A stretch of DNA of 64,000 nt from DALYLB01 sp964468345 (GCA_964468345.1 CAYXVZ010000002.1:1-64000), one strand, 5' to 3'. Counted from the stretch's first letter, positions 27,801 through 35,619 are shown. Notes: generated by a model not told the origin, from the sequence alone. Numbers and translations are program-made.

Positions 27801-27878
27801 AAGCCCAATATGCCGCAACGGAGGGAACCGCAAAGCGAAAAGAACAATCCGATGCAGAAAAAGATGCCGAAGTATTGA
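24819..27878 (+). CDS. KGG-type P-loop ATPase fused to winged-helix, TM and TPR domains (FxsT-like)
   Basis: The 1019-residue protein starts with a MinD/ParA-like ATPase: deviant Walker A KGGTGRS at 21-27, WDLEAPGLHRYF at 49-60 and ILIDSRTGVSD near 175. Residues about 350-510 resemble the region that follows the NTPase in nSTAND1 proteins: LLRTWPRLQQWISEDRDFLL, then LLTGTPLENARKMQAERSED and AYINSS. A charged coiled coil (about 510-550) leads to one TM segment (about 560-582, LLGVGIVVLIAASVFGFYSY). Six to eight TPRs (about 590-870) lie beyond it. A C-terminal domain (about 885-970) contains VRYFYDEDKAAAERV, reminiscent of LytR_C-like folds. With the TIR/FxsC gene it makes a coupled pair. Topology suggests cytoplasmic ATPase and extracytoplasmic TPRs. 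Confidence 0.82.
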   Translation: MSASTTTETPLGNIITFYSYKGGTGRSMALANVAWILASAGRRVLAVDWDLEAPGLHRYFAPFLSDRDLANSDGLIDLLINFRDATASSEGSTSSDPDWHLAYADTLAYAISLEWQFPKKGTLDLLPAGRQGASYSARVNSFDWEEFYEARGGGVFLEAVRENMRESYDYILIDSRTGVSDTSGICTVQMPDAVVVCFTLNNQGVEGAAAVAHSIYEQRTRCGKEISIFPVPMRVEPFEKNKLDVRREYAKKMFESFPAHLSPAERGHFQEECQVKYLPYYAYEEILATFGNKPRESESTSLLAPAEKLARYLSERLPGTPIYQFEADEYHETRRQSVLALFEGKEVQADPTQLLIQSAEAAWSGLRPDEDPVAREALLRLVRVAGPSEQSGDTRLLTRLSEFDKESQTILRRLSSTPLIGIERDPQTGEAAAQLSSDDLLRTWPRLQQWISEDRDFLLWRQGLNRSIAEWKSLREDPGTLLTGTPLENARKMQAERSEDLNEIETAYINSSIHQEEENQRKQADERLKVEKVADEYKQQAKAAEEFAVQTSIDFKRKLRLRLLGVGIVVLIAASVFGFYSYQSTRQTEQNQAAAEKLITDGLEEANRGNYDLALKKYDEALAKNPDSPNAHYYRGNIFLYQKQYDRAIADYDRAIQLSPGFAEAYASRGQLHMMQGKYDDALKDYDQALANADDKAAIYISRGDVYYQYRSGEAHSKLTEALADYEKAIQLNPKLASAYIGRGNVLSAQDKYDQAIADYSKALELEPKSNISYSNRCDAYLHRNSPGDLERALVDCNQAIKLDNLQPEAFVTRGDVYRLLSNRELALANYEKARALSTAAYNKNDIVSEIDKGLRQLGANPAEIQTTSISANPRIGIHYQDEKDLPAIQAIARALSTGNQFQVAGKAELVTQPTTGDVRYFYDEDKAAAERVKKIVETALGEKKIEKTLDLRLLKNLAPRVPQGWIEVWLPPLPSPSIPNRLFPGLGVRPPSGKPNMPQRREPQSEKNNPMQKKMPKY

Positions 27879-27882
27879 GAAC

Positions 27883-27918
27883 ATGAGTAAAGGGCGCCGG
27901 TTGGCGCCCTTTACTCAT
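27883..27918. terminator. Bidirectional hairpin terminator
   Basis: A perfect 16-bp stem (27883-27898 with 27903-27918) with a four-base loop separates the converging KGG-ATPase and nuoI genes. It includes the nuoI stop codon. A- and T-rich outer arms allow action in both directions. Confidence 0.9.
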
Positions 27919-28517
27919 TTCAGCTCGATATTGAGCTTGCCCATTTTCTGTTTTGCCGCGAGATGCTTCTGCTTCTCATTCGGTGTGACGTCCGGCTCGC
28001 GCCATTTGTTGCCGAGCAGGAAGTCCTTATCCTTGACCATCTCGCCGGGCGTATAGACGGCCCATTCGAAATTATGGCCGTGCTTGATCGCATCCGTTGG
28101 ACATGCATCGACGCAGAATCCACAGAGAATGCAGCGGCCGTAATCGATCTGATAAATCTTGGCAAAGCGATGATCCATCGACCCGCGCTGTTCATACGGC
28201 CGCGGATCTTCGGCGCCTTCAATATAAATGGCATCCGCCGGACAGGCGGCCGCGCAAAGAAAACATGAAACGCAGCGTTCCTTGCCGTCTTCATTGACGT
28301 CCAGGAAATGCTCTCCGCGAAACCGGTGATAGATCTGCACCGGCTCGTCCGGATAACTCACCGTGTCTTTTTTCTGCGGAATATGGCTGAGCGTCACGCT
28401 CATTCCCTGCGCCGTCGTCCGCGCCACTTCGATCACTTCTTTTGCTGCACTGATGATTTCTGAAAGTATCGACATAGATAATCGTTTCTGTAAGGGGATC
28501 CGGGGAAGTCCTGTCAT
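27915..28517 (-). CDS. nuoI: NuoI-type 2x[4Fe-4S] ferredoxin subunit
   Basis: The 200-residue protein carries two CxxCxxCxxxCP clusters, CVSCFLCAAACPA and CILCGFCVDACPTDAI, separated by the NuoI-specific spacer with YIEGAEDPRPYEQRG. In complex I this subunit passes electrons between clusters N6a and N6b. No other nuo gene is in the window. It is downstream of korAB on the same strand, so it may instead be the electron acceptor of the 2-oxoglutarate oxidoreductase or a link from it to complex I. The ATG at 28517 has an AGGGG site six bases upstream. An ATG at 28475 (MSILSEI) matches the usual family N-terminus and is the alternative. Confidence 0.88.
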   Translation of the reverse strand: MTGLPRIPLQKRLSMSILSEIISAAKEVIEVARTTAQGMSVTLSHIPQKKDTVSYPDEPVQIYHRFRGEHFLDVNEDGKERCVSCFLCAAACPADAIYIEGAEDPRPYEQRGSMDHRFAKIYQIDYGRCILCGFCVDACPTDAIKHGHNFEWAVYTPGEMVKDKDFLLGNKWREPDVTPNEKQKHLAAKQKMGKLNIELK

Positions 28518-28590
28518 GTCCTTCCCCTTTGTGAATCATCTCACGACATCAGCATTTTGCGCAAATCCCATCTTGTTTGTGGATCCGGTT

Positions 28591-28654
28591 TGAGCCGGGA
28601 TCGAGATCGCTCAATCATTCATCCGAAGGCCTGAGCGATCACGATGCCGGCTCA
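28591..28654. repeat. Long imperfect palindrome between korB and nuoI
   Basis: A 23-bp arm at 28591-28613 pairs with 28632-28654 at 21 of 23 positions, around an 18-base loop. No T run follows, so it may act as an mRNA stabiliser or processing hairpin between korAB and nuoI rather than as a full terminator. Confidence 0.7.
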
Positions 28655-28673
28655 CGCCGGTGCTACAAACCTG

Positions 28674-29729
<1,056 letters not shown>

Positions 29730-29742
29730 GGATGTTCCCTTT

Positions 29743-31587
29743 TTACAGATACTCCTTGATCTTGTTCACCAGCGAAGAAACCTTGAAGGGCTTTCCCTTA
29801 ACCTGGGAATAGCTCACGGCATCGACCAGAAACTGCGCGCGCACCAGCATCGCCAGTTGTCCAAGGTTCAGTTCTGGAATGATCACTTTTTCGAATCGCT
29901 TGAGGACCTCGCCCAGGTTTTTCGGGAACGGATTGAGATGACGCAAATGTGCGCTCGAAACCGATTGCCCCTGTTCCTGTAACTGCTCGACCGCGGTCGT
30001 GATTGCGCCGTAGGTCGATCCCCAGCCCAGCACGAGCACCTTGCCGGTCTGCGGGCCGAAGACGTCGAGGTCGGGAATGTCCTGCTGCATGCGCAGAATC
30101 TTTTCCGCGCGCAGCCGGACCATGAAGTCGTGATTGTCCGGCTCGTAGTTCACATTGCCGGTGATATTCTGCTTCTCGATGCCGCCGATGCGATGCTCGA
30201 GCCCCGGGGTTCCGGGAATGGCCCACGGGCGCGCCAGCGTGGCGTCATCGCGCATGTATGGATAAAAGCCTTCGGTCTCCGTGCGGAAGCTGACTTTCAT
30301 CTTCGGCAGGCTCTCGAGCGATGGAATCTCCCAGGGCTCGGAACCGTTGCCCAGATAGCCGTCCGAGAGAAAGAAGACCGGCGCCATATATTTCGTCGCA
30401 AGGCGCACGGCTTCGACCGCCATATGAAAACAATCGCCCGGCGTCGCCGGCGCGACGATGCCCACCGGGCATTCGCTGTTGCGCCCGAACATGGCCTGCA
30501 GCAGATCCGCCTGCTCCGTCTTCGTCGGCAATCCCGTCGAAGGTCCCCCGCGCTGAACGTCAATAATGACCAGCGGCAATTCCGTCATCACGGCCAGACC
30601 GATCGCTTCGGATTTGAGCGCGACGCCCGGTCCGCTCGTGCCGGTCAATCCGATATGCCCAGCGAAGGATGCGCCGATCGCGGCGCCGATCGCAGCGATC
30701 TCGTCTTCCGCCTGAAAGGTCTTGACGCCGAAATTCTTGTGCTTGGACAGTTCGTGCAACACATCCGAAGCCGGCGTGATCGGATAGCTGCCGTAAAACA
30801 AGGGCCGCTCGGCCAATTGCGACGCCGTGACGAAGCCGATCGCCGTCGCTTCATTGCCCGTAATATTGCGGTATTTGCCCGGCTTGATCTTCGCTTTCCC
30901 GACGTGATAGTGCGTCGTGAAGACCTCCATCGTGTCGGCGTAGTTGTATCCCGCCTTGAGCGCCATCACGTTCGCTTCGGCAACTTCAGGCTTTGTTCCA
31001 AACTTATCCTGAATCCATTTCAGCGTGGGCTCCATCGGGCGATCGTACAACCAGTACATCAATCCCAGCGCATAAAAATTCTTGCAGCGTTCCTGCTGCT
31101 TGAATGGAAGCTTCGCCCCTTCGAGCGACTTCAACGTCTGCGTCGTAATCGGCAGTTTGAACAGGCGATAATTCGAAAGCGAGCCGTCCTCGATCGGATT
31201 GCTTGCATAGCCGGCTTTCCTGAGATTGTTATCGGTGAATTCATCCGTGTTGACGACGAGGATGCCGCCCGATTCGAGGTCTTTCAGATTCACCTTCAGC
31301 GCGGCGGGATTCATCGCCACCAGCACATTCGGCTCATCGCCCGGCGTGCGAATGTCGCGGCTGCTGAAATTCAATTGATAACCTGAAACGCCGGGAAGAC
31401 TGCCGGCCGGGGCGCGGATTTCAGCGGGAAAATCCGGCAATGTCGAGATGTCGTTGCCGAGGATCGCTGCCGTGGATGTGAATTGCGTACCGGTGACCTG
31501 CATTCCGTCGCCGGAATCCCCGGCAAATCGTATGGTTACGGATTCCAGTTCTTCAGTAGTGATCTTTTCGAGTGTCGTTGCAGACAT
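29743..31587 (-). CDS. korA: 2-oxoglutarate:ferredoxin oxidoreductase, fused gamma-alpha subunit
   Basis: The 614-residue subunit is the usual gamma-alpha fusion. The gamma domain (about 15-200) begins VTIRFAGDSGDGMQVTGTQF, and the alpha (pyrimidine-binding) domain (about 225-600) contains FYGSYPITPASDVLHELS, FQAEDEIAAIGAAIGASFAG, TGTSGPGVALKSEA and DVQRGGPSTGLPTKTEQADL. It works with KorB in a reductive or oxidative TCA step. The operon korA-korB-nuoI runs away from the divergent sufR gene. Confidence 0.93.
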   Translation of the reverse strand: MSATTLEKITTEELESVTIRFAGDSGDGMQVTGTQFTSTAAILGNDISTLPDFPAEIRAPAGSLPGVSGYQLNFSSRDIRTPGDEPNVLVAMNPAALKVNLKDLESGGILVVNTDEFTDNNLRKAGYASNPIEDGSLSNYRLFKLPITTQTLKSLEGAKLPFKQQERCKNFYALGLMYWLYDRPMEPTLKWIQDKFGTKPEVAEANVMALKAGYNYADTMEVFTTHYHVGKAKIKPGKYRNITGNEATAIGFVTASQLAERPLFYGSYPITPASDVLHELSKHKNFGVKTFQAEDEIAAIGAAIGASFAGHIGLTGTSGPGVALKSEAIGLAVMTELPLVIIDVQRGGPSTGLPTKTEQADLLQAMFGRNSECPVGIVAPATPGDCFHMAVEAVRLATKYMAPVFFLSDGYLGNGSEPWEIPSLESLPKMKVSFRTETEGFYPYMRDDATLARPWAIPGTPGLEHRIGGIEKQNITGNVNYEPDNHDFMVRLRAEKILRMQQDIPDLDVFGPQTGKVLVLGWGSTYGAITTAVEQLQEQGQSVSSAHLRHLNPFPKNLGEVLKRFEKVIIPELNLGQLAMLVRAQFLVDAVSYSQVKGKPFKVSSLVNKIKEYL

Positions 31588-31875
31588 TGGTGTATGGACA
31601 ACTCCCTCTTGATGTTTCTATCGTATCTGTTGATGGACTACGCCTATTTTCGCAAACGGGCACGCAGGCGGCAATTCGTCTTGCGCCGCGGCGCCATTAT
31701 TTTCCGTTCAGATACGCGTTGTTTTGGGTGATGATTCGCAATTGGTTCAGCCAATTTGAATTCATTCGCATCGTAGCATGCCTCCCTGGAAAACGCACGC
31801 ATCCGCCTCGCGAATCTTTTGCGAACCGATCAGTTGGTTAAAGATTTGGAGCGTTTCAGATCAAAAGACATTTAG

Positions 31876-31889
31876 TAACCAAAAAGTTG
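31876..31889. promoter_or_regulatory. SufR-type operator overlapping the -35 box
   Basis: TAAC-N6-GTTG matches at seven of eight positions the CAAC-N6-GTTG site that, as I recall, was described for cyanobacterial SufR. Flanking bases extend the dyad to TTTAGTAAC-N6-GTTGACAAA with six of nine pairs. It overlaps the -35 hexamer of the sufR promoter, which is the right place for autorepression. Confidence 0.6.
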
Positions 31890-31915
31890 ACAAAACAGGG
31901 GCGGCTTCATATGAT
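31887..31915 (+). promoter_or_regulatory. Strong promoter of sufR-mrp, probably leaderless
   Basis: TTGACA (31887-31892), a 17-base spacer and TATGAT (31910-31915) make a near-consensus vegetative promoter. The start point expected six to seven bases downstream would fall at 31922-31923, immediately before the ATG at 31924, so the transcript should be leaderless. No Shine-Dalgarno site is present at this start, which agrees. Confidence 0.75.
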
Positions 31916-31923
31916 CATGCCGT

Positions 31924-32604
31924 ATGTCCGTCGCCGCCGTCGAAAACATTCTGAAGGAATCGCGCAGCGCGATCATCGACCTGTTGAAAACCCACGGGGC
32001 GATGAGCGTCGAGCGGCTGGCCGAAGAAATCGGCGTATCGAAGGTCAATATCCGGCGTCATCTGAATCTGCTCGAAAGCGACGGGTTGATCTCTTATGAG
32101 ATCGAGCATCACGAGCGCGGTCGCCCGCGTCACATGTATTCGCTGACGGAAAAAGCATGCTGCCTGTTTCCGCAATATTATGATGAATTCGCGCGGGATG
32201 TTCTGGTGCAGATCGAGCGGCAATTCGGGAATGAAGGGCTGCAAAAGGTGTTGCGATCGCGCGCGGATGAGATGATCGAACAGTTGCGCGGGGAATTCGC
32301 GGAGTTGAGTTTTGAAGAGCGGGTAAAGCGGCTAGCCAAGGTAATGAGCGCCAGGGGTTATCTGGCTGATGCTCGAAAAATGAAGGATGGCTCTTTCCGT
32401 CTGCGGCAGCGGAATTGCCCGACCGAGCGAATCGCCATGTCGCACCCGCACATATGCGAACAGGAGATGCGCGTGTACGGCGAGGCTCTTTCGTGCGAAG
32501 TCACGCGCGAATGTCATATCGTCGCCGGATCGCGCCTGTGCGAGTATCGCCTGGTGCAATTGTCCGCTCCGCCGGAATCCAGGAAACGAGAGAAAAAGAA
32601 ATGA
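31924..32604 (+). CDS. sufR: SufR-like Fe-S cluster-sensing transcriptional regulator
   Basis: The 226-residue protein has an N-terminal winged helix (about 15-75; SVERLAEEIGVSKVNIRRHL, then the wing HERGRPRHMYSLT). The C-terminus carries cysteines spaced C-x12-C-x12-C-x14-C with one extra Cys inside the last gap, starting NCPTERIAMSHPHIC, close to the [4Fe-4S] ligand set of SufR. Such repressors release DNA when the cluster is lost and raise Fe-S assembly. The next gene is mrp (ATGA overlap), then erpA and rubrerythrin, in keeping with this role. A SufR-like operator sits on its own promoter. Confidence 0.82.
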   Translation: MSVAAVENILKESRSAIIDLLKTHGAMSVERLAEEIGVSKVNIRRHLNLLESDGLISYEIEHHERGRPRHMYSLTEKACCLFPQYYDEFARDVLVQIERQFGNEGLQKVLRSRADEMIEQLRGEFAELSFEERVKRLAKVMSARGYLADARKMKDGSFRLRQRNCPTERIAMSHPHICEQEMRVYGEALSCEVTRECHIVAGSRLCEYRLVQLSAPPESRKREKKK

Positions 32605-33683
32605 CTGAAATCACGGAGCAGAGGATTCTCGATGCGCTTCGCGCGGTAAAGGATCCGGATCTGCATAAAGACATCGTTGCATTGAATATGATCCGCGATG
32701 TCAAAATCTGCGGCGGCATCGTCAGCTTCCGTTTCGTCTTGACGACGCCGGCCTGCCCGGTTCGCGACCAATTGAAATTCGAGGCCGAAAAGACCGTTAT
32801 GGCCGTTCCAGGGGTCGAACGCGTGGAGGTCACGATGGAAGCCGAGGTGCCGAAAGCCCGCGGCGCAATTGAAAAAGAAGTCGAGGGCATTCGACATATT
32901 ATCGCCGTCAGTTCCGGTAAAGGCGGCGTCGGCAAGTCGACGGTGTCGGTCAACCTTGCGGTCAGCCTGCGCCAGATGGGCGCGCGCGTCGGCATTCTCG
33001 ACACGGATGTGTACGGCCCGAACGTGCCGATTATGATGGGCGGCAACGATATGCCGGTCGTGCGCGGCAATAATATCGTCCCGCCCGAGTACCACGGCGT
33101 CAAGACGATGTCGATCGGCCTGCTCAATCCGGGCGACAAGGCCGTGGTCTGGCGCGGCCCGATGCTTCATTCCGCCGTGCAGCAGTTTCTGCGACAGGTG
33201 GAATGGGGCGAACTCGATTATCTGATTGTCGATATGCCTCCGGGCACGGGCGATGTGCAATTGAGTCTCGCGCAGATGGTTTCTATCGCCGGCGCGGTCC
33301 TCGTGACCACCCCGCAGGAAGTCGCCTTGAGCGACGTTCGCAAGGCTTACAGCATGTTCGAACAGCTCAATGTACCGATTCTTGGCATTGTCGAGAACAT
33401 GAGCTATTTCGAATGCCCGAACGACGGGAACAAATATTTCATTTTTGGCAACGGCGGCGGCGAAGCCCTGGCGGAACGCTATGGCGTGCCGTTTCTCGGT
33501 GGCGTTCCGATAGCACTCGATGTCCGCGAAGGCGGCGATCTGGGCATGCCGGTCACGATCGGCAATCCGGACAGCCCGCGGGCCAAGGCCTTTCGCGCAA
33601 TCTCGCAAAACGTTGCGGCGCAGATCAGCATCAATGCGATCAAGGCCGGCAAGACGCTGCCTGTTTTGAATTTGAAAAAGTAG
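32601..33683 (+). CDS. mrp: Mrp/NBP35-type Fe-S cluster carrier ATPase
   Basis: From the ATG at 32601 the product is 360 residues. An N-terminal MIP18/DUF59 domain (about 1-90, with TTPACPVRDQL) precedes a P-loop ATPase with SSGKGGVGKSTVSVNLA, DTDVYGPNVPIMMG and DMPPGTGDVQLSLAQM. Mrp proteins hold and transfer Fe-S clusters to apo-enzymes. Near residue 268 the usual CxxC reads MSYFECPNDGNKYF, with only the first Cys, so cluster bridging through two Cys per subunit is not possible as in ApbC; this loss is seen in other Mrp proteins. Four-base overlap with sufR indicates coupling. A longer upstream frame from 32415 is an overlap artefact. Confidence 0.92.
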   Translation: MTEITEQRILDALRAVKDPDLHKDIVALNMIRDVKICGGIVSFRFVLTTPACPVRDQLKFEAEKTVMAVPGVERVEVTMEAEVPKARGAIEKEVEGIRHIIAVSSGKGGVGKSTVSVNLAVSLRQMGARVGILDTDVYGPNVPIMMGGNDMPVVRGNNIVPPEYHGVKTMSIGLLNPGDKAVVWRGPMLHSAVQQFLRQVEWGELDYLIVDMPPGTGDVQLSLAQMVSIAGAVLVTTPQEVALSDVRKAYSMFEQLNVPILGIVENMSYFECPNDGNKYFIFGNGGGEALAERYGVPFLGGVPIALDVREGGDLGMPVTIGNPDSPRAKAFRAISQNVAAQISINAIKAGKTLPVLNLKK

Positions 33684-33732
33684 CCGCGGTTTCCGCCCTT
33701 TTCGGGCGCCCCGCGGTTCGTGGAAACCACGA
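33684..33732 (+). terminator. Hairpins after mrp
   Basis: CCGCGG arms (33684-33689 and 33711-33716) enclose a second stem, GCCC with GGGC. A separate small hairpin, TCGTGG and CCACGA, covers 33718-33732. No T run follows, so termination may be partial with read-through to erpA. Confidence 0.5.
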
Positions 33733-33827
33733 GTTGACCTGCAATGCGGCCGTGTTATCATCTGGCCATTCTCAACTCGCATATCAATCTCGATCGAATT
33801 TCGATTGAAAAGGAGAATAAGGAAACG

Positions 33828-34157
33828 ATGAACCTGACACTTACAGACACCGCGGCCCTGGAAGTCAAAAAATTCCTGGAATCCGAAAACGTCGGCACGG
33901 AAGCCGGCCTGCGCGTTCGCGTTGTTCCGGGCGGCTGCTCTGGCTTTCAATACGCAATGAATATCGAAGAGGCGCCGCAGGCGACCGATGAAGTCGTCGA
34001 ATCCGCCAACCTGCGCGTTTTCGTCGACATGTTCAGCGCCCAGTACCTCGAAGGCGTGCAAATCGATTACGTCAACAGCGTGATGGGCTCGGGTTTCACC
34101 TTTAACAATCCGAATGCCTCGGGCGGCTGCGGCTGCGGCAGTTCCTTCACCGCGTAG
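33828..34157 (+). CDS. erpA: Iron-sulfur cluster insertion protein, ErpA/IscA family
   Basis: From the ATG at 33828, preceded by AAAGGAG and AAGGAAACG, the product is 109 residues. It carries the three conserved A-type carrier cysteines: GGCSGFQY and the C-terminal GGCGCGSSF. A-type carriers deliver Fe-S clusters to targets such as aconitase and dehydratases. The gene lies 144 bp after mrp and probably belongs to the same regulon. The longer frame from 33744 lacks conservation upstream. Confidence 0.92.
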   Translation: MNLTLTDTAALEVKKFLESENVGTEAGLRVRVVPGGCSGFQYAMNIEEAPQATDEVVESANLRVFVDMFSAQYLEGVQIDYVNSVMGSGFTFNNPNASGGCGCGSSFTA

Positions 34158-34180
34158 TCGCTTTCGCGCAACGACTTTCG

Positions 34181-34266
34181 CCCACGAAGGAACGCGAAAA
34201 CGCACTGAAAGACCTTTTCGTTAGCCACCGGAAATTCATTCATGCTTTTTCGCGTTCCTTCGTGGG
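34181..34266. repeat. Long inverted repeat between erpA and rubrerythrin
   Basis: A perfect 20-bp arm (34181-34200) is repeated inverted at 34247-34266 around a 46-base loop, with three more pairs just inside. It starts CCCACGAAGG, a word shared with the hairpins at 46285 and 57125. It could terminate erpA transcription or be a dispersed palindromic repeat. Confidence 0.85.
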
Positions 34267-34313
34267 ATATGCTTGAACCCTTCCCCGTCCTGAAAGTTCC
34301 ATATCACTCAACC

Positions 34314-34730
34314 ATGCCCAAACTTGCCGGTAGCCAAACCCACGAGAACCTGAAAGCAGCCTTCGCGAATGAAGCGATGGCCAATCGCCGTTATCTTTAT
34401 TTCGCCCGCCAGGCCGATGTGGAAGGCAATCCCGATATCGCCGGCCTGTTTCGCGATACTGCGGAAGGTGAAACCGGCCACGCCATGGGGCACCTCGATT
34501 TTCTGAAGGAGGTCGGCGACCCGGTCAACGATCATCCGATCGGCGACACCGTCGATAACCTGAAATCCGCCATCGCCACGGAACTGAGCGAGTTTCAGGG
34601 CACGTATGATGAATTTGCCCGCATTGCACACGAAGAGGGCTTTACGGAAATTGCAGAATGGTTTGAAACCCTCGCGCGCGCGGAGCGATCGCACGCCAAT
34701 CGTTTTCAACGGGCCCTGGATTCACTCTAA
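34314..34730 (+). CDS. Rubrerythrin (diiron domain only)
   Basis: From the ATG at 34314 the product is 138 residues, a four-helix ferritin-like diiron protein. Ligand motifs are ANEAMANRRYLYFA, DTAEGETGHA (ExxH) and ARAERSHANRF (ExxH), plus the EL and EGF helices between. It lacks the rubredoxin-like C-terminal CxxC domain of classical rubrerythrin. It probably reduces peroxide or stores iron, fitting the Fe-S stress setting. The longer frame from 34242 would begin inside the inverted repeat. Confidence 0.88.
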   Translation: MPKLAGSQTHENLKAAFANEAMANRRYLYFARQADVEGNPDIAGLFRDTAEGETGHAMGHLDFLKEVGDPVNDHPIGDTVDNLKSAIATELSEFQGTYDEFARIAHEEGFTEIAEWFETLARAERSHANRFQRALDSL

Positions 34731-35163
34731 GGGCATCATCCAATCGAGACCTCCCCGCCACAGACGGCTATCTAAAAGCGTCGAAGACCATTCTTGATTC
34801 TGGGAATTTGGCAGTCTTCCTTGTTCTGAAATGCAAACGACGGCGCCCTCCTCAACTCTAAAAATTGAAAAATTTTTTTTCCCGCCGAATTTTTCTTTCA
34901 TTTCTGTCAGACCAAGTGGGCTAGAAAATACAGGGACACCGCCCATCCAGCGACATCTTCAACGGATAGAATCACTTACAAGAAGATAACGTTTATTCCA
35001 GGCCGCCTTTGCGAGCTGAATTCAGGTTCGGCGCCCGCTCGCGCATCCGCTAAGCGCATACATTGGAAATCGTTTCTCACTTTCAACTCGTCTTGACATA
35101 AATGGTTGATTTTTTTATCCTTCACGTTCGCGTTTTTCACGCTAGTTTACGGAGAAGATATCT
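34731..35163. other. Intergenic region upstream of rplM
   Basis: The 433-bp gap contains an A/T-homopolymer stretch near 34861-34900 and the rplM promoter listed separately. No open frame here resembles a protein. A ribosomal-protein leader structure could lie between 35128 and 35163, but that stretch is too short for a known L13 leader that I can recognise. Confidence 0.5.
35093..35121 (+). promoter_or_regulatory. Promoter of the rplM-rpsI operon
   Basis: TTGACA (35093-35098) and TATCCT (35116-35121) are 17 bases apart, about 43 bp before the rplM ATG. The -35 is perfect and the spacer optimal; the -10 is weaker at four of six. Confidence 0.65.
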
Positions 35164-35619
35164 ATGTCAACATACTTTCCGAGCGGCAAGGGGCTGGATC
35201 AGCATCGTCAGTGGCATATTATTGATGCCGCTGGCATGACGGTCGGCCGGCTCGCCAGTGAAGTGGCCCACCTTTTGATGGGCAAACACAAACCCACCTA
35301 CACTCCTTTTCTCGATACGGGCGATCACGTGATCGTCATCAATGCCTCGCAGATCGTTCTGAAAGGCAACAAGCTGACGGATAAGATTTACCGCCATCAC
35401 ACCGGATATCCGGGCGGGCTGAAGGAAATCGCGGCGCGCGACCTTCTGGCGCGCCGGCCGGTGAAACTGGTTGAGCTTGCGATTCGGGGCATGCTGCCGA
35501 AGACCAAGCTCGGTCGCGCCATGGCGGGCAAATTGAAAGTGTATGCCGGCGCCGAGCATCCGCACGGCGCGCAGAAACCCCTTGCTTTCGCTCTCCGGGC
35601 CAAAGCCGCCGCGAGATAA
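35164..35619 (+). CDS. rplM: 50S ribosomal protein L13
   Basis: The 151-residue protein shows L13 signatures: RQWHIIDAAGMTVGRLASEV near the N-terminus, LMGKHKPTYTPFLDTGDHVI, KLTDKIYRHHTGYPGGLKE and the C-terminal MLPKTKLGRAMAGKLKVYAG then EHPHGAQKP. L13 assembles early into the 50S subunit. It is paired with rpsI as in most bacteria. A GGAGA site lies nine bases before the ATG. Confidence 0.97.
   Translation: MSTYFPSGKGLDQHRQWHIIDAAGMTVGRLASEVAHLLMGKHKPTYTPFLDTGDHVIVINASQIVLKGNKLTDKIYRHHTGYPGGLKEIAARDLLARRPVKLVELAIRGMLPKTKLGRAMAGKLKVYAGAEHPHGAQKPLAFALRAKAAAR

Larger units (their letters stand above)
31588..31923. other. Divergent korA/sufR intergenic region
   Basis: The 336-bp gap holds a strong promoter and SufR-like operator next to sufR (listed separately). 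On the korA side I see only a purine-rich AGAGGGAG 13 bases before the korA ATG, rather far for a ribosome-binding site. No gene is supported here. Confidence 0.55.

Noticed and set aside
30130..31386. 418-codon open frame opposite korA
   Set aside because: Arg/His-rich shadow of a well-conserved gene; no signal of its own.
32514..34205. 563-codon open frame on the - strand across sufR, mrp and erpA
   Set aside because: It lies opposite three confident genes, spans their intergenic gaps and shows shadow-frame composition.
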